Shown piece by piece: positions 1-6,075 of a DNA stretch of 15,371 bases. Made by a program: the position numbers and the translations under genes. Numbering within the stretch: position 1 is the stretch's first letter; every line of letters starts with the position of its first letter. Origin of the DNA: Kiloniellaceae bacterium (GTDB lineage Bacteria; Pseudomonadota; Alphaproteobacteria; Kiloniellales; Kiloniellaceae); contig JANQKX010000635.1 of NCBI GenBank assembly GCA_028280915.1, positions 1 to 15,371 of the forward strand, read 5' to 3'. Under the pieces are notes generated by a model, which worked only from the letters and a program-made list of their open reading frames with translations, ran no database searches and had not been told where the DNA came from.

Positions 1-329
1 AAAAGATGCTGGCTCTCTTCGACGCGCTGGAAGAGTGGTTCAACCGGGAGGATTTTAACGGCTGCTTGTTCATCAACGCGGCGGCCGAGTTTCCCGACCC
101 CGCCGATCCCGTGCACGCCAAGGCCGCCAGCCACAAGCAACTCCTTTATGAGGAGTTACGCCAATTGGCCCAGCAAGCCGGCGCCGGTAAGCCGGGGGAA
201 CTGGCGGCCCAATTGATGCTCCTCAGTGACGGCGCCATCGTCACCAAGCAAGTGAACCGGCAAGCCCCGGCCGCCACCCAGGCGAAAAAAGCCGCAGCCT
301 TGCTGATCGACCAAGCCGTCGTCGAATAA
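1..329 (+). CDS. TetR/AcrR family transcriptional regulator, C-terminal part (cut by left edge)
   Basis: The open frame enters from the left edge and ends at a TAA at 327-329, so only the C-terminal ligand-binding and dimerisation half is present; the helix-turn-helix lies outside the window. The visible ~108 residues are helical and carry the pattern LFDALEEWF, then GCLFINAAAEFPD, then HAKAASHKQLLYEELRQLA, then AAQLMLLSDGAIV. That order is typical of the C-terminal domain of LmrA/YxaF-like TetR regulators. The Met codon at 6 is internal to the domain and is not a start. Such proteins are usually repressors released by a small hydrophobic ligand, often controlling a gene next door. The next gene downstream on the same strand encodes a small exported protein; whether it is the target is unknown. 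The family call is fairly safe, but ligand and targets cannot be read from the sequence. Confidence 0.8.
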   Translation, partial: KMLALFDALEEWFNREDFNGCLFINAAAEFPDPADPVHAKAASHKQLLYEELRQLAQQAGAGKPGELAAQLMLLSDGAIVTKQVNRQAPAATQAKKAAALLIDQAVVE

Positions 330-359
330 GGCGGTCATCGATCCGTCCCGCGATCCGCC
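330..359 (+). terminator. Possible hairpin terminator after the TetR gene
   Basis: Directly after the TetR stop codon, GGCGG at 330-334 pairs with CCGCC at 355-359. ATCG at 337-340 then pairs with CGAT at 351-354, after a two-base bulge on the left arm, leaving a ten-base loop. The stem is strong but is followed only by CCTTTC, not a proper T-run, so termination would be weak or Rho-assisted. Confidence 0.35.
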
Positions 360-390
360 CCTTTCGGCAGGCCATACCATGGCAAATCCC

Positions 391-419
391 TGGGAAAACG
401 GGCGCGGCCTTCCTATGAT
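391..419 (+). promoter_or_regulatory. Candidate promoter for the small exported protein
   Basis: TATGAT at 414-419 matches five of six bases of a sigma-70-type -10 box. TGGGAA at 391-396, 17 bases upstream, is a poor -35 (three of six). Transcription would start near 426, inside the imperfect palindrome at 419-434. The call is by eye and tentative. Confidence 0.35.
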
Positions 420-434
420 GAACGGGTACCGTCA
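419..434 (+). promoter_or_regulatory. Imperfect palindrome at the presumed transcription start (operator candidate)
   Basis: ACGG at 422-425 and CCGT at 429-432 form a perfect inverted repeat around GTA. Flanking TGA (419-421) and TCA (432-434) extend the symmetry with one offset base. The element follows directly on the TATGAT box, where a repressor would block transcription, and a TetR gene lies just upstream. A TetR operator is an inference; the short arms could also arise by chance. Confidence 0.3.
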
Positions 435-456
435 TGGATCACCCGATCCAAAAACC

Positions 457-464
457 GAGGGAGG
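457..464 (+). promoter_or_regulatory. Ribosome binding site that sets the start at 470
   Basis: GAGGGAGG ends five bases before the ATG at 470. The in-frame upstream ATG at 434 lies in the palindrome and has no such site, and starting there would put a polar, charged stretch in front of the signal peptide. This favours 470. Confidence 0.7.
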
Positions 465-469
465 CCATC

Positions 470-874
470 ATGCGAGTCCTATTTTACTTTTTGTCCGCGC
501 TGGGCTTGGTCCTGACCAGCGGCGCCTGGGCCCAGGAGAGCTATCCGGATCTGCGCGGCACCTGGGTGGGCAAGGGCGAAGGCGTCTTCGTCACCTCGCC
601 GGGCTCGGAAAAGAAGGCTCACTTTTCTTCGGTGGAGATCACGCTGGTGATCGACGCGCAAGAGGACCGGCGCTTCGCCGGCACCATCTCCATGTCCGAT
701 CATACCCGGCCGGTGGTCGGCGTGATTACCGACGAGGGCACCATCTGGTGGTCCGAGCCCGCCGGCTTCGTGGAAGGACGTCTGACCGATCAAGACACCT
801 TCAACGGCTGTTATGTGCGGGTGAGCCAATTCAGCCAGCTGGCGGCCTGCGAGGAACTGAAGCGGCAAAAATAG
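470..874 (+). CDS. Small exported protein of unknown function (134 residues)
   Basis: I do not recognise a named family. From the ATG at 470 the protein begins MRVLFYFLSALGLVLTSG and has an apparent signal peptidase I site after AWA (residue 21), so it is probably periplasmic or secreted. The mature part, about 113 residues, starts with DLRGTWVGKGEGVF and alternates short beta-prone stretches with turns (SSVEITLVID, RFAGTIS, VVGVITDEGTIWW, FVEGRLTD). This looks like a small beta-barrel or lipocalin-like sandwich. Two cysteines, C114 and C127, near the C-terminus could form a disulfide in the periplasm. An alternative in-frame start at 434 lacks a ribosome site. The gene follows a TetR regulator on the same strand and converges with mtnA. 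The existence of the gene and its export are well supported; function is unknown. Confidence 0.75.
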   Translation: MRVLFYFLSALGLVLTSGAWAQESYPDLRGTWVGKGEGVFVTSPGSEKKAHFSSVEITLVIDAQEDRRFAGTISMSDHTRPVVGVITDEGTIWWSEPAGFVEGRLTDQDTFNGCYVRVSQFSQLAACEELKRQK

Positions 875-907
875 GGGCAGGCCCCCGTCTGACGCTGCCC
901 GGACCCG

Positions 908-2014
908 CTAAGCGGCGGTGTCCCGCTGTTCGGGATAGAGGCCCAGCAGGCCTTCGCGGGAGGCGGGACAAATCCCCCGTTCGGTGATCAAGCCGCTGAC
1001 CAGCTTGGCCGGGGTCACGTCGAAAGCGTAGTTGGCCACCGTGCTGCCCGGCGGCGTGACGGTTACTTCGGCCAGGCGGCCGTCATCGGTGAGCCCTGAC
1101 ACCTTGCTGACCTCGTCGCCGCCCCGTTGCTCGATAGGGATCTCCCGCACGCCGTCGCCGATGCGCCAATCAATAGTGGGGCCGGGCAAGGCCACGTAGA
1201 AGGGGACGCCGTTGGCCTCGGCCGCCAGCGCCTTCAAGTAGGTGCCGATCTTGTTGCACACGTCCCCATGGGCGGTGGTGCGGTCGGTCCCGGTGATGCA
1301 GAGATCCACCTGGCCATGCTGCATGAGATGGCCCCCGGCATTGTCCACCACCACCGTGTGGGGCACGCCGTGCCGCCCCAGTTCCCAAGCGGTCAGGCCG
1401 GCGCCCTGGTTGCGGGGGCGGGTCTCATCGACCCAGATATGCACAGAGATGCCGGCGTTGTGGGCCATGTAGATGGGCGCCAAGGCGGTGCCCCAATCCA
1501 CCGTGGCCAGCCAGCCCGCGTTGCAATGGGTGAGCAGGTTCACCGGCGTGCCGGCTTCCTTGCGATCGGCGGCGATCTCGATGAGCTTCAGGCCGTTTTC
1601 GCCGATCGAGCGGCAGAGGGCCACATCCTCGTCGGCGATCTCCGTGGCCAGGGCGTAGGCCGCCGCCATGCGGTCCGCCGGGGCCAGGGGCGCCAGCCGG
1701 TCCGCCAGGCGGTCCAAGGCCCAGCGCAGGTTCACCGCCGTGGGCCGGGTCGCCAGGAGCGCGTCGTGCACCGCAGCGCGGGAGTCTTCCGAAGGGTCGT
1801 CGCGCATGGCCAGGGCCATGCCATAGGCCGCCGTCGCCCCGATCAAGGGCGCGCCGCGCACCAGCATGGCCTTGATGGCGTGGGCCGCCCCTTGCCAATC
1901 CTCCAAACGGACCTTTTCGAAGCGATGGGGCAACTTGGTTTGATCGATGATTTCCACCCCCCAGCCGTCATCGGCCAGGGCGATGCTGCGGGTCGGCTGA
2001 CCGTCTACGTCCAT
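908..2014 (-). CDS. mtnA: S-methyl-5-thioribose-1-phosphate isomerase
   Basis: This enzyme isomerises methylthioribose-1-phosphate to methylthioribulose-1-phosphate in the cytoplasm, the second step of methylthioadenosine salvage. The 368-residue product has the usual family length and an eIF2B-alpha-like fold. Visible landmarks are the phosphate-binding RGAPLIGATAAYG (53-65), the catalytic cysteine in LTHCNAG (C164), DETRPRNQG (196-204), and the catalytic aspartate in TGTDRTTAHGDVCNKIGTY (D244). This aspartate motif is often GADRIAANGD in relatives, so the TGTDRT form is a mild variant. The ATG at 2014 is preceded by GAGG at good distance. It lies 40 bases downstream of mtnP on the same strand and is probably cotranscribed, receiving the MtnP product directly. 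Confusion with eIF2B-like ribose-1,5-bisphosphate isomerase is possible in this superfamily, but the mtnP neighbour argues for MtnA. Confidence 0.95.
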   Translation of the reverse strand: MDVDGQPTRSIALADDGWGVEIIDQTKLPHRFEKVRLEDWQGAAHAIKAMLVRGAPLIGATAAYGMALAMRDDPSEDSRAAVHDALLATRPTAVNLRWALDRLADRLAPLAPADRMAAAYALATEIADEDVALCRSIGENGLKLIEIAADRKEAGTPVNLLTHCNAGWLATVDWGTALAPIYMAHNAGISVHIWVDETRPRNQGAGLTAWELGRHGVPHTVVVDNAGGHLMQHGQVDLCITGTDRTTAHGDVCNKIGTYLKALAAEANGVPFYVALPGPTIDWRIGDGVREIPIEQRGGDEVSKVSGLTDDGRLAEVTVTPPGSTVANYAFDVTPAKLVSGLITERGICPASREGLLGLYPEQRDTAA

Positions 2015-2054
2015 GACATCCTCGTTCTTGCCGTCTCAGCCAATGCCAAGGTGC

Positions 2055-2945
2055 TTACCCCTTGCTCTGCACCCGCTCCAGAATGGCATGGAGCTTGATG
2101 GCCATTTCCGGGTCGCGGGCCTCCGGCGCGGTGATCAGGGCCGTGTCCAAAACCTGCTGGCAGCCCACTTCACAATAGGGCCGGGGTCCGGCCAAACGGG
2201 GGATCACCTCGGCCACCAAGGCCTTGGCCTTGGCCGCGTTGGCCATCAGGGTTTCGATGATCTGCTGCACCGTCACGTCGTCGTGGTGCGGATGCCAGCA
2301 ATCGTAGTCGGTGACCATGGCCACGGTGGCATAACAAAGCTCGGCCTCCCGGGCCAGCTTGGCCTCGGGCATATTGGTCATGCCGATCACGTCGCAGCCC
2401 CAGGAGCGGTAGAGGGCGGATTCGGCCTTGCTGGAAAACTGCGGCCCTTCCATGGCCAGATAGGTACCGCCCAAGGTCATGGGCATGTCCAAGGCCGCGG
2501 CCGCCGCCGCCAAACGCTCGCCCAGGCGGCCGCAGACGGGGTCGGCGACCGAGACATGGGCCACCATGCCGGGGCCGAAAAAGGACTTCTCCCGGGCGAA
2601 GGTGCGATCGATGAATTGGTCCACCAAGACAAAGCTCCCCGGCGGCAATTCCTCCTTCAAGGAGCCGACGGCGCTGAGAGAGAGGATCTCCGTGGCGCCG
2701 GCCCGCTTCAGGGCATCGATGTTGGCGCGGTAGTTCACCTGGGTGGGCGGCACCCGGTGACCGCGCCCGTGCCGGGGCAAAAACAACACTTTTTGATCCT
2801 GCAGACGGCCAAACAAAATGGCGTCGGAGGGCTCCCCGAAAGGGGAGTCGACAGGGCGCCATTCCAGGTCGGTCAGACCGTCGATGTCATAAAGGCCACT
2901 GCCGCCGATGATGCCGATCACCGGGTGCTGCTGCTCGCTGGTCAT
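2055..2945 (-). CDS. mtnP: S-methyl-5'-thioadenosine phosphorylase
   Basis: The enzyme splits methylthioadenosine with phosphate into adenine and methylthioribose-1-phosphate in the cytoplasm. The 296-residue product is a full-length PNP/MTAP-family member. It shows the N-terminal phosphate loop in IGIIGGSGLYD (10-20), RHGRGHRVPPTQVNYRANI (58-76), MEGPQFSSKAES (165-176), and the MTAP hallmarks GMTNMPEAKLAREAE (188-202) and TDYDCWH (212-218). The last aspartates contact the adenine base, as in 6-aminopurine-specific enzymes, so adenosine- or MTA-type substrates are expected rather than guanosine. The ATG at 2945 follows GAGGG. It is the first gene of the mtnP-mtnA pair, separated from the upstream pet operon by an intrinsic terminator, so its promoter must lie between about 2946 and 3013; I see no convincing boxes there. 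No adenine phosphoribosyltransferase gene lies beside it. Confidence 0.95.
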   Translation of the reverse strand: MTSEQQHPVIGIIGGSGLYDIDGLTDLEWRPVDSPFGEPSDAILFGRLQDQKVLFLPRHGRGHRVPPTQVNYRANIDALKRAGATEILSLSAVGSLKEELPPGSFVLVDQFIDRTFAREKSFFGPGMVAHVSVADPVCGRLGERLAAAAAALDMPMTLGGTYLAMEGPQFSSKAESALYRSWGCDVIGMTNMPEAKLAREAELCYATVAMVTDYDCWHPHHDDVTVQQIIETLMANAAKAKALVAEVIPRLAGPRPYCEVGCQQVLDTALITAPEARDPEMAIKLHAILERVQSKG

Positions 2946-3013
2946 AGATCCCTCGTATTCGGGTTCTGCCTCAAGGTTCGCTCAATTCTGACCGCTGCCG
3001 GAGCAAATGAAAA

Positions 3014-3039
3014 GGGGCCGTCCAGCAAAGGACGGCCCC
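3014..3039 (-). terminator. Intrinsic terminator of the petABC operon
   Basis: A perfect ten-base stem pairs 3014-3023 (GGGGCCGTCC) with 3030-3039 (GGACGGCCCC) around the six-base loop AGCAAA. Read on the minus strand, the stem is followed by TTTTCATTTG. It lies about 30 bases after the petC stop codon and separates petABC from mtnP. The clear position and stem make this the best terminator in the window. Confidence 0.85.
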
Positions 3040-3067
3040 CTTGGGATCAGCACGGCGGCTTGAGGTC

Positions 3068-3841
3068 TCAGTGGATGTCCCGCCAGACCCGCCGTTTTGC
3101 CGCGTAAAGCAGCACGGTGAAAATCACCAGGAAGATCAGGACCTTGATACCGGTTTCCTTGCGCTCTTCCATCTTGGGCTCGGCCGCCCACATGAGGAAG
3201 GCGGTCACGTCATGGGCCATTTGATCCACGGTCGCCGGAGTCTCGTCCCCATAAGTCACACCGTCTTCAAACAGAGGCGACGGCATGGCGATCTGATGCC
3301 CGGGGAAATAGGCGTTGTAGTGCAGGCCTTCCAGCAGATCGAAATCCGCCGGGGGATCTTCATAACCGGTCATCAGAGCATAGAGATAGTTCGCCCCATC
3401 CGGACGTGCTTTGGCCATCAAGGACAAATCCGGCGGGATCGCCCCCCCGTTGGAGGCCGCGGCCGCCTTGTCGTTGGGGAAGGGATCCGGATAGCGATCC
3501 GAGGCCTTACCCGGGCGGTCGAACATCTCGCCGTCGTCACCGGGCCCGTCGGTGATGGTATAGTCCTCGGCCATCTGCTTGATTTCCTCGGGGGAATAAC
3601 CAAGCCCGGCCAAATCCCGGAAGGCGATGTACTTCAGGCCATGGCAGCTGGCACAGACTTCACGAAAGACCTGGAAACCACGCTGCAGTTCCATCTTGTC
3701 ATAGTGGCCGAAAGGACCGTCAAAGGACCATTTCTGCTGGGGTACGGCCACCCCCTCCGCCGCCACGGCTTGCTGGCTGGGGGCGAGGGAGAGGCCAAGG
3801 GTCAGGGCCGCGGCAAAGGCGGGCACGATCAGTTTTTTCAT
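3068..3841 (-). CDS. petC: Cytochrome c1 of the cytochrome bc1 complex
   Basis: This is the heme-c subunit of quinol:cytochrome c oxidoreductase; it takes an electron from the Rieske centre and passes it to soluble cytochrome c. The 257-residue product starts with a Sec signal peptide, MKKLIVPAFAAALTLGLSLA, probably cut near AVAA (28). The covalent heme site CASCH (C63, C66, H67) follows in the c1-specific context ELQRGFQVFREVCASCHGLK. The axial methionine is M186 in YFPGHQIAMPSPL. A single C-terminal membrane anchor (about 232-247) is followed by KRRVWRD on the cytoplasmic side, leaving the heme domain in the periplasm. The gene begins 11 bases after petB, and the ribosome site GGGGGAGAG touches the petB stop codon, so translation is probably coupled. 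All key residues are present. Confidence 0.97.
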   Translation of the reverse strand: MKKLIVPAFAAALTLGLSLAPSQQAVAAEGVAVPQQKWSFDGPFGHYDKMELQRGFQVFREVCASCHGLKYIAFRDLAGLGYSPEEIKQMAEDYTITDGPGDDGEMFDRPGKASDRYPDPFPNDKAAAASNGGAIPPDLSLMAKARPDGANYLYALMTGYEDPPADFDLLEGLHYNAYFPGHQIAMPSPLFEDGVTYGDETPATVDQMAHDVTAFLMWAAEPKMEERKETGIKVLIFLVIFTVLLYAAKRRVWRDIH

Positions 3842-3852
3842 CTTCTCTCCCC

Positions 3853-5061
3853 CTACTCTGCCGGTGCCTTGAGGACCGGTTCGCTTATGGACGCGGGCAA
3901 GGGTCTAGGTCGCTCCAAAATGCCCAGCAGCGGGATGATCACGAAGAAGTGCAGGAAGTACCAGAAGGTGCCGATACGACTGATATAGAGCCATTTACCT
4001 TCCGCCGGCTTGGCGCCACAGATGCCCAAGACGATGCAGTCCAGCACCAGCACCCAGAAGAACAACTTGAAGATCGGCCGGAACTTGCCGCTGCGCACCG
4101 GCGAACGGTCGAGCCAGGGCAGGATGAACAGGACGAAGATCGAGGCGAACATGGCCACCACGCCCAACAGCTTGTTATCAATGGAGCGCAGGATCGCGTA
4201 GAACGGCAGGAAGTACCATTCAGGCACGATGTGCGCCGGGGTCGAGAGGGGGTTGGCCGGGATGTAGTTGTCCGGGTGCCCCAGGTAGTTGGGCGCGAAA
4301 AACACGAACCAGGCAAAAAAGATCAGGCAGACCCCAAGGCCGAAGGCATCCTTGATGGTGTAATAAGGATTGAAGGGGATCTTGTCCTGGGGCCCCTTGG
4401 CGTCGATGCCCAAGGGATTGTTGGAGCCGAAGCGGTGCAAGGCCCAAAGGTGCAGCACCACGATGGCCACCAAGACGAAGGGCAGCAGGTAATGCAGGGC
4501 AAAAAAGCGGTTGAGGGTGGCGTTATCCACCGAAAAACCGCCCCAGAGCCAGGTCACGATGGCCTCGCCGAACACCGGCACGGCGGAGAACAGATTGGTG
4601 ATCACCGTGGCGCCCCAGAAGCTCATTTGGCCCCAAGGCAGCACATAGCCCATGAAGGCGGTGGCCATCATGACGATCAGGATCACCACGCCGATCATCC
4701 ACAGCAATTCGCGGGGCGCCTTGTAGGAGCCGTAGTAGAGCCCGCGGAAAATATGGATGTAGACCACGATGAAGAAGAAGGAAGCGCCGTTGGCGTGGAT
4801 ATACCGCAACATCCAACCGAAGTTCACGTCGCGCATGATGCGTTCGACGGAATCAAAGGCGTAATCCTTGTGCGGCGTATACTGCATGGCCAGCACGATC
4901 CCGGTCAGGATCATGATCACCAAAATGATGCCGGCCAGGGAACCGAAGTTCCACCAATAGTTCAGATTGCGCGGCGTGGGATACTCGTTCAGCTCCTTGT
5001 TCATCAAGGTAATGATGGGGAGCCGGTGGTCGATCCACTTCACTAAGGGATGGTTCATCAT
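3853..5061 (-). CDS. petB: Cytochrome b of the cytochrome bc1 complex
   Basis: This is the membrane core of the bc1 complex, holding two b hemes and the quinol-oxidising and quinone-reducing sites. At 402 residues it is one unsplit cytochrome b, as in proteobacteria and mitochondria, not the split b6/subunit IV form. The four heme ligands are H89 (LRYIHANG), H103 (VVYIHIFRG), H190 (ALHYLLPF) and H204 (VVLHLWALH); both pairs are 14 apart, the bc1 pattern. The Qo-site motif PEWY is at 280-283, within PEWYFLPFYAILRS, and GYVLPWGQMSFWGATVITN (138-156) forms the cd region. About eight hydrophobic membrane helices are evident. Two adjacent ATG codons (5061 and 5058) could serve as the start. It lies 15 bases after petA and 11 before petC. 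Confidence 0.98.
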   Translation of the reverse strand: MMNHPLVKWIDHRLPIITLMNKELNEYPTPRNLNYWWNFGSLAGIILVIMILTGIVLAMQYTPHKDYAFDSVERIMRDVNFGWMLRYIHANGASFFFIVVYIHIFRGLYYGSYKAPRELLWMIGVVILIVMMATAFMGYVLPWGQMSFWGATVITNLFSAVPVFGEAIVTWLWGGFSVDNATLNRFFALHYLLPFVLVAIVVLHLWALHRFGSNNPLGIDAKGPQDKIPFNPYYTIKDAFGLGVCLIFFAWFVFFAPNYLGHPDNYIPANPLSTPAHIVPEWYFLPFYAILRSIDNKLLGVVAMFASIFVLFILPWLDRSPVRSGKFRPIFKLFFWVLVLDCIVLGICGAKPAEGKWLYISRIGTFWYFLHFFVIIPLLGILERPRPLPASISEPVLKAPAE

Positions 5062-5076
5062 CGCTTTCAGTCCCCC

Positions 5077-5625
5077 TTAACCGATCAGAATCACTTCGTC
5101 TTCGACGAAGCTGTAAGGTGGAACTTCAAGATTCAGCGGCGCGGGACCTTTGCGGATGCGGCCGGAGGTATCGTAGTGGGACCCGTGGCAAGGGCAGAAC
5201 CAGCCTCCGTACTCGCCCCGCGGCTCGCCGGTTTTTTGGCCCAGGGGAATACAGCCCAAGTGGGTACAGACCCCGACAAGCACGAGCCATTCGGGCTTTT
5301 GCACCCGGGCTTCGTCCAACTGGGGATCGGGCAATTCATCCATCGGCACTTCTTCGGCCGCCTTGATTTGCTCGGCCGTGCGCCGGTCCACAAAGACCGG
5401 TTTGCCGCGCCAGAACACGGAGATCCGCTGTCCTTCGGCGACCGGCGAGAGATCCACCTCGGTGGACGCCAGAGCCAAGACCTCGGCCGACGGATTCATG
5501 GAATCCGCCAACGGCCAAACGGCCGCGCCGGTGGCAACGACCCCCATGGCCCCTACTGTCAGATACAAAAAATCCCGCCGTGTGCCGCCTTCCGGCTCTC
5601 CTGCGGTATTTGCGCTATTCGCCAT
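5077..5625 (-). CDS. petA: Ubiquinol-cytochrome c reductase iron-sulfur (Rieske) subunit
   Basis: The Rieske protein carries the high-potential 2Fe-2S centre that takes the first electron from ubiquinol. From the ATG at 5625 the product has 182 residues. A twin-arginine export signal, TRRDFLYLTVGAMG (15-28), leads into the single membrane anchor (about 20-40), and the soluble head follows. Cluster box I is CTHLGC (C120 and H122 as ligands, C125 for the disulfide). Box II is CPCHGS (C144 and H147 as ligands, C146 for the disulfide). The conserved pro-loop GPAP is at 160-163. A longer reading frame runs up to 5718, but its extra 31 residues are not Rieske-like, while AGGGGAAG sits just upstream of 5625. 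This is the first gene of petA-petB-petC, and the twin-arginine motif fits export of a folded cluster-bearing domain. Confidence 0.96.
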   Translation of the reverse strand: MANSANTAGEPEGGTRRDFLYLTVGAMGVVATGAAVWPLADSMNPSAEVLALASTEVDLSPVAEGQRISVFWRGKPVFVDRRTAEQIKAAEEVPMDELPDPQLDEARVQKPEWLVLVGVCTHLGCIPLGQKTGEPRGEYGGWFCPCHGSHYDTSGRIRKGPAPLNLEVPPYSFVEDEVILIG

Positions 5626-5630
5626 AGCTA

Positions 5631-5638
5631 CTTCCCCT
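5631..5638 (-). promoter_or_regulatory. Ribosome binding site that sets the petA start
   Basis: Read on the minus strand, AGGGGAAG ends five bases before the ATG at 5625. It supports the shorter petA start over the frame opening at 5718. Confidence 0.7.
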
Positions 5639-5710
5639 AAAGCCCCATTAGAGTTTTGCTCTCGGCATCGCCCGATACAGCCCCCCTCACCTTTGAAACC
5701 TAGATCGATT

Positions 5711-5760
5711 TTGCCCAAAGGCCAAACCGCTCGGCGTCAAAAGCCCTATCTTTCGGGCAA
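5711..5760 (-). promoter_or_regulatory. Hairpin in the presumed petABC 5' leader
   Basis: TTGCCC at 5711-5716 pairs with GGGCAA at 5755-5760, and AAAG (5717-5720) with CTTT (5750-5753), leaving a single-base bulge and a loop of about 29 bases. No T-run follows on either strand, so it is not a simple terminator. If the candidate promoter at 5801-5829 is right, the hairpin lies in the pet mRNA leader, about 85 bases before petA. Confidence 0.35.
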
Positions 5761-5800
5761 GGTAGCGCAGCGATCGCCAGATAACGTCATCAAGAGCAGG

Positions 5801-5829
5801 GGTATAGATGAAAACCAAGGGAAAGGCAA
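5801..5829 (-). promoter_or_regulatory. petA: Candidate promoter of petABC
   Basis: On the minus strand TTGCCT (complement of 5824-5829) and TATACC (complement of 5801-5806) each match four of six consensus bases, with an ideal 17-base spacer. Transcription would begin near 5794, giving a leader of about 170 bases. A second -35-like TTGACG (complement of 5735-5740) has no good -10 partner. Confidence 0.4.
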
Positions 5830-5847
5830 AGCCCCATCAACTAAATT

Positions 5848-5870
5848 AGCGCCCTGAACGGGTGTTTTTT
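5848..5870 (+). terminator. T-tailed hairpin without an assigned gene
   Basis: CGCCC at 5850-5854 pairs with GGGTG at 5860-5864 (one G-T pair) around the loop TGAAC, followed by six T at 5865-5870. Two further weak pairs can extend the stem. It has the form of a plus-strand intrinsic terminator, yet no plus-strand gene lies upstream of it in this gap. It could end an unannotated short RNA or be incidental. Confidence 0.3.
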
Positions 5871-5982
5871 ATGACAAACCAGAGGCATGGCACAAAGCGC
5901 CCGCCGCAATACACAATGAGAAATTTCAGCGGGAAGGCCATGGGGGTCACCCTTCTCATCGGTAACTGCAACAAGCATTTAC

Positions 5983-6013
5983 TTGACCTTGGTCGGGTGC
6001 TTGGCGCACTAAT
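5983..6013 (+). promoter_or_regulatory. Candidate promoter of trmL-hemF
   Basis: TTGACC at 5983-5988, within ACTTGACC, is a good -35 box. ACTAAT at 6008-6013 matches four of six -10 bases, but the spacer is 19, longer than ideal. It lies about 60 bases before the trmL start. Confidence 0.35.
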
Positions 6014-6075
6014 TCGGCGGCTGACACTTTGGTTACGGCCCTCGTCCTTGCCTTTTCAGCACCCGCGGAACGGGA

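Larger units (their letters stand above)
5639..5837. repeat. Three spaced direct copies of the decamer AAAGCCCYAT
   Basis: AAAGCCCCAT occurs at 5639-5648 and again at 5828-5837, and AAAGCCCTAT (one difference) at 5740-5749. All have the same orientation and are about 101 and 88 bases apart. One copy overlaps the candidate pet -35 box, one lies inside the leader hairpin and one abuts the petA ribosome site. Regulator binding is possible but unproven. Confidence 0.4.
5626..6075. other. Divergent intergenic region between petA and trmL (450 bases)
   Basis: This is the only long non-coding stretch in the window. I see no convincing protein gene: the frame opening at 5862 on the plus strand runs on into trmL out of frame and resembles no family. 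The region holds a candidate pet promoter (5801-5829, minus), a candidate trmL promoter (5983-6013, plus), three copies of a decamer, a long-looped hairpin at 5711-5760 and a T-tailed hairpin at 5848-5870. It is visibly more AT-rich than the flanking genes, as expected for regulatory DNA. Confidence 0.7.

Noticed and set aside
875..900. Possible terminator between the exported protein gene and mtnA
   Set aside because: GGGCAG and CTGCCC can pair, but the loop is long, the stem only six bases, and no T-run follows on either strand.
1127..2098. Long plus-strand frame opposite mtnA (323 codons)
   Set aside because: It is the antisense shadow of a GC-rich coding frame; mtnA on the other strand has all catalytic motifs.
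2013..3107. Long plus-strand frame opposite mtnP (364 codons)
   Set aside because: Antisense shadow rich in G, H, Q and R, with no recognisable domain; it also runs through the pet terminator hairpin.
3949..5046. Long plus-strand frame opposite petB (365 codons)
   Set aside because: The translated product is an odd H, D, Q and E-rich string expected from the reverse complement of a membrane protein gene.
5626..5718. Longer petA start at 5718
   Set aside because: The extra N-terminal residues do not resemble Rieske proteins and would bury the twin-arginine signal; the start at 5625 has a good ribosome site.
5761..5775. GGTAGCGCAGC resembling the D-arm of a tRNA
   Set aside because: No cloverleaf, T-loop or acceptor pairing can be drawn around it.
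5888..5903. TGGCAC reminiscent of a sigma-54 -24 element before trmL
   Set aside because: The matching -12 TTGC element is absent at the required distance.
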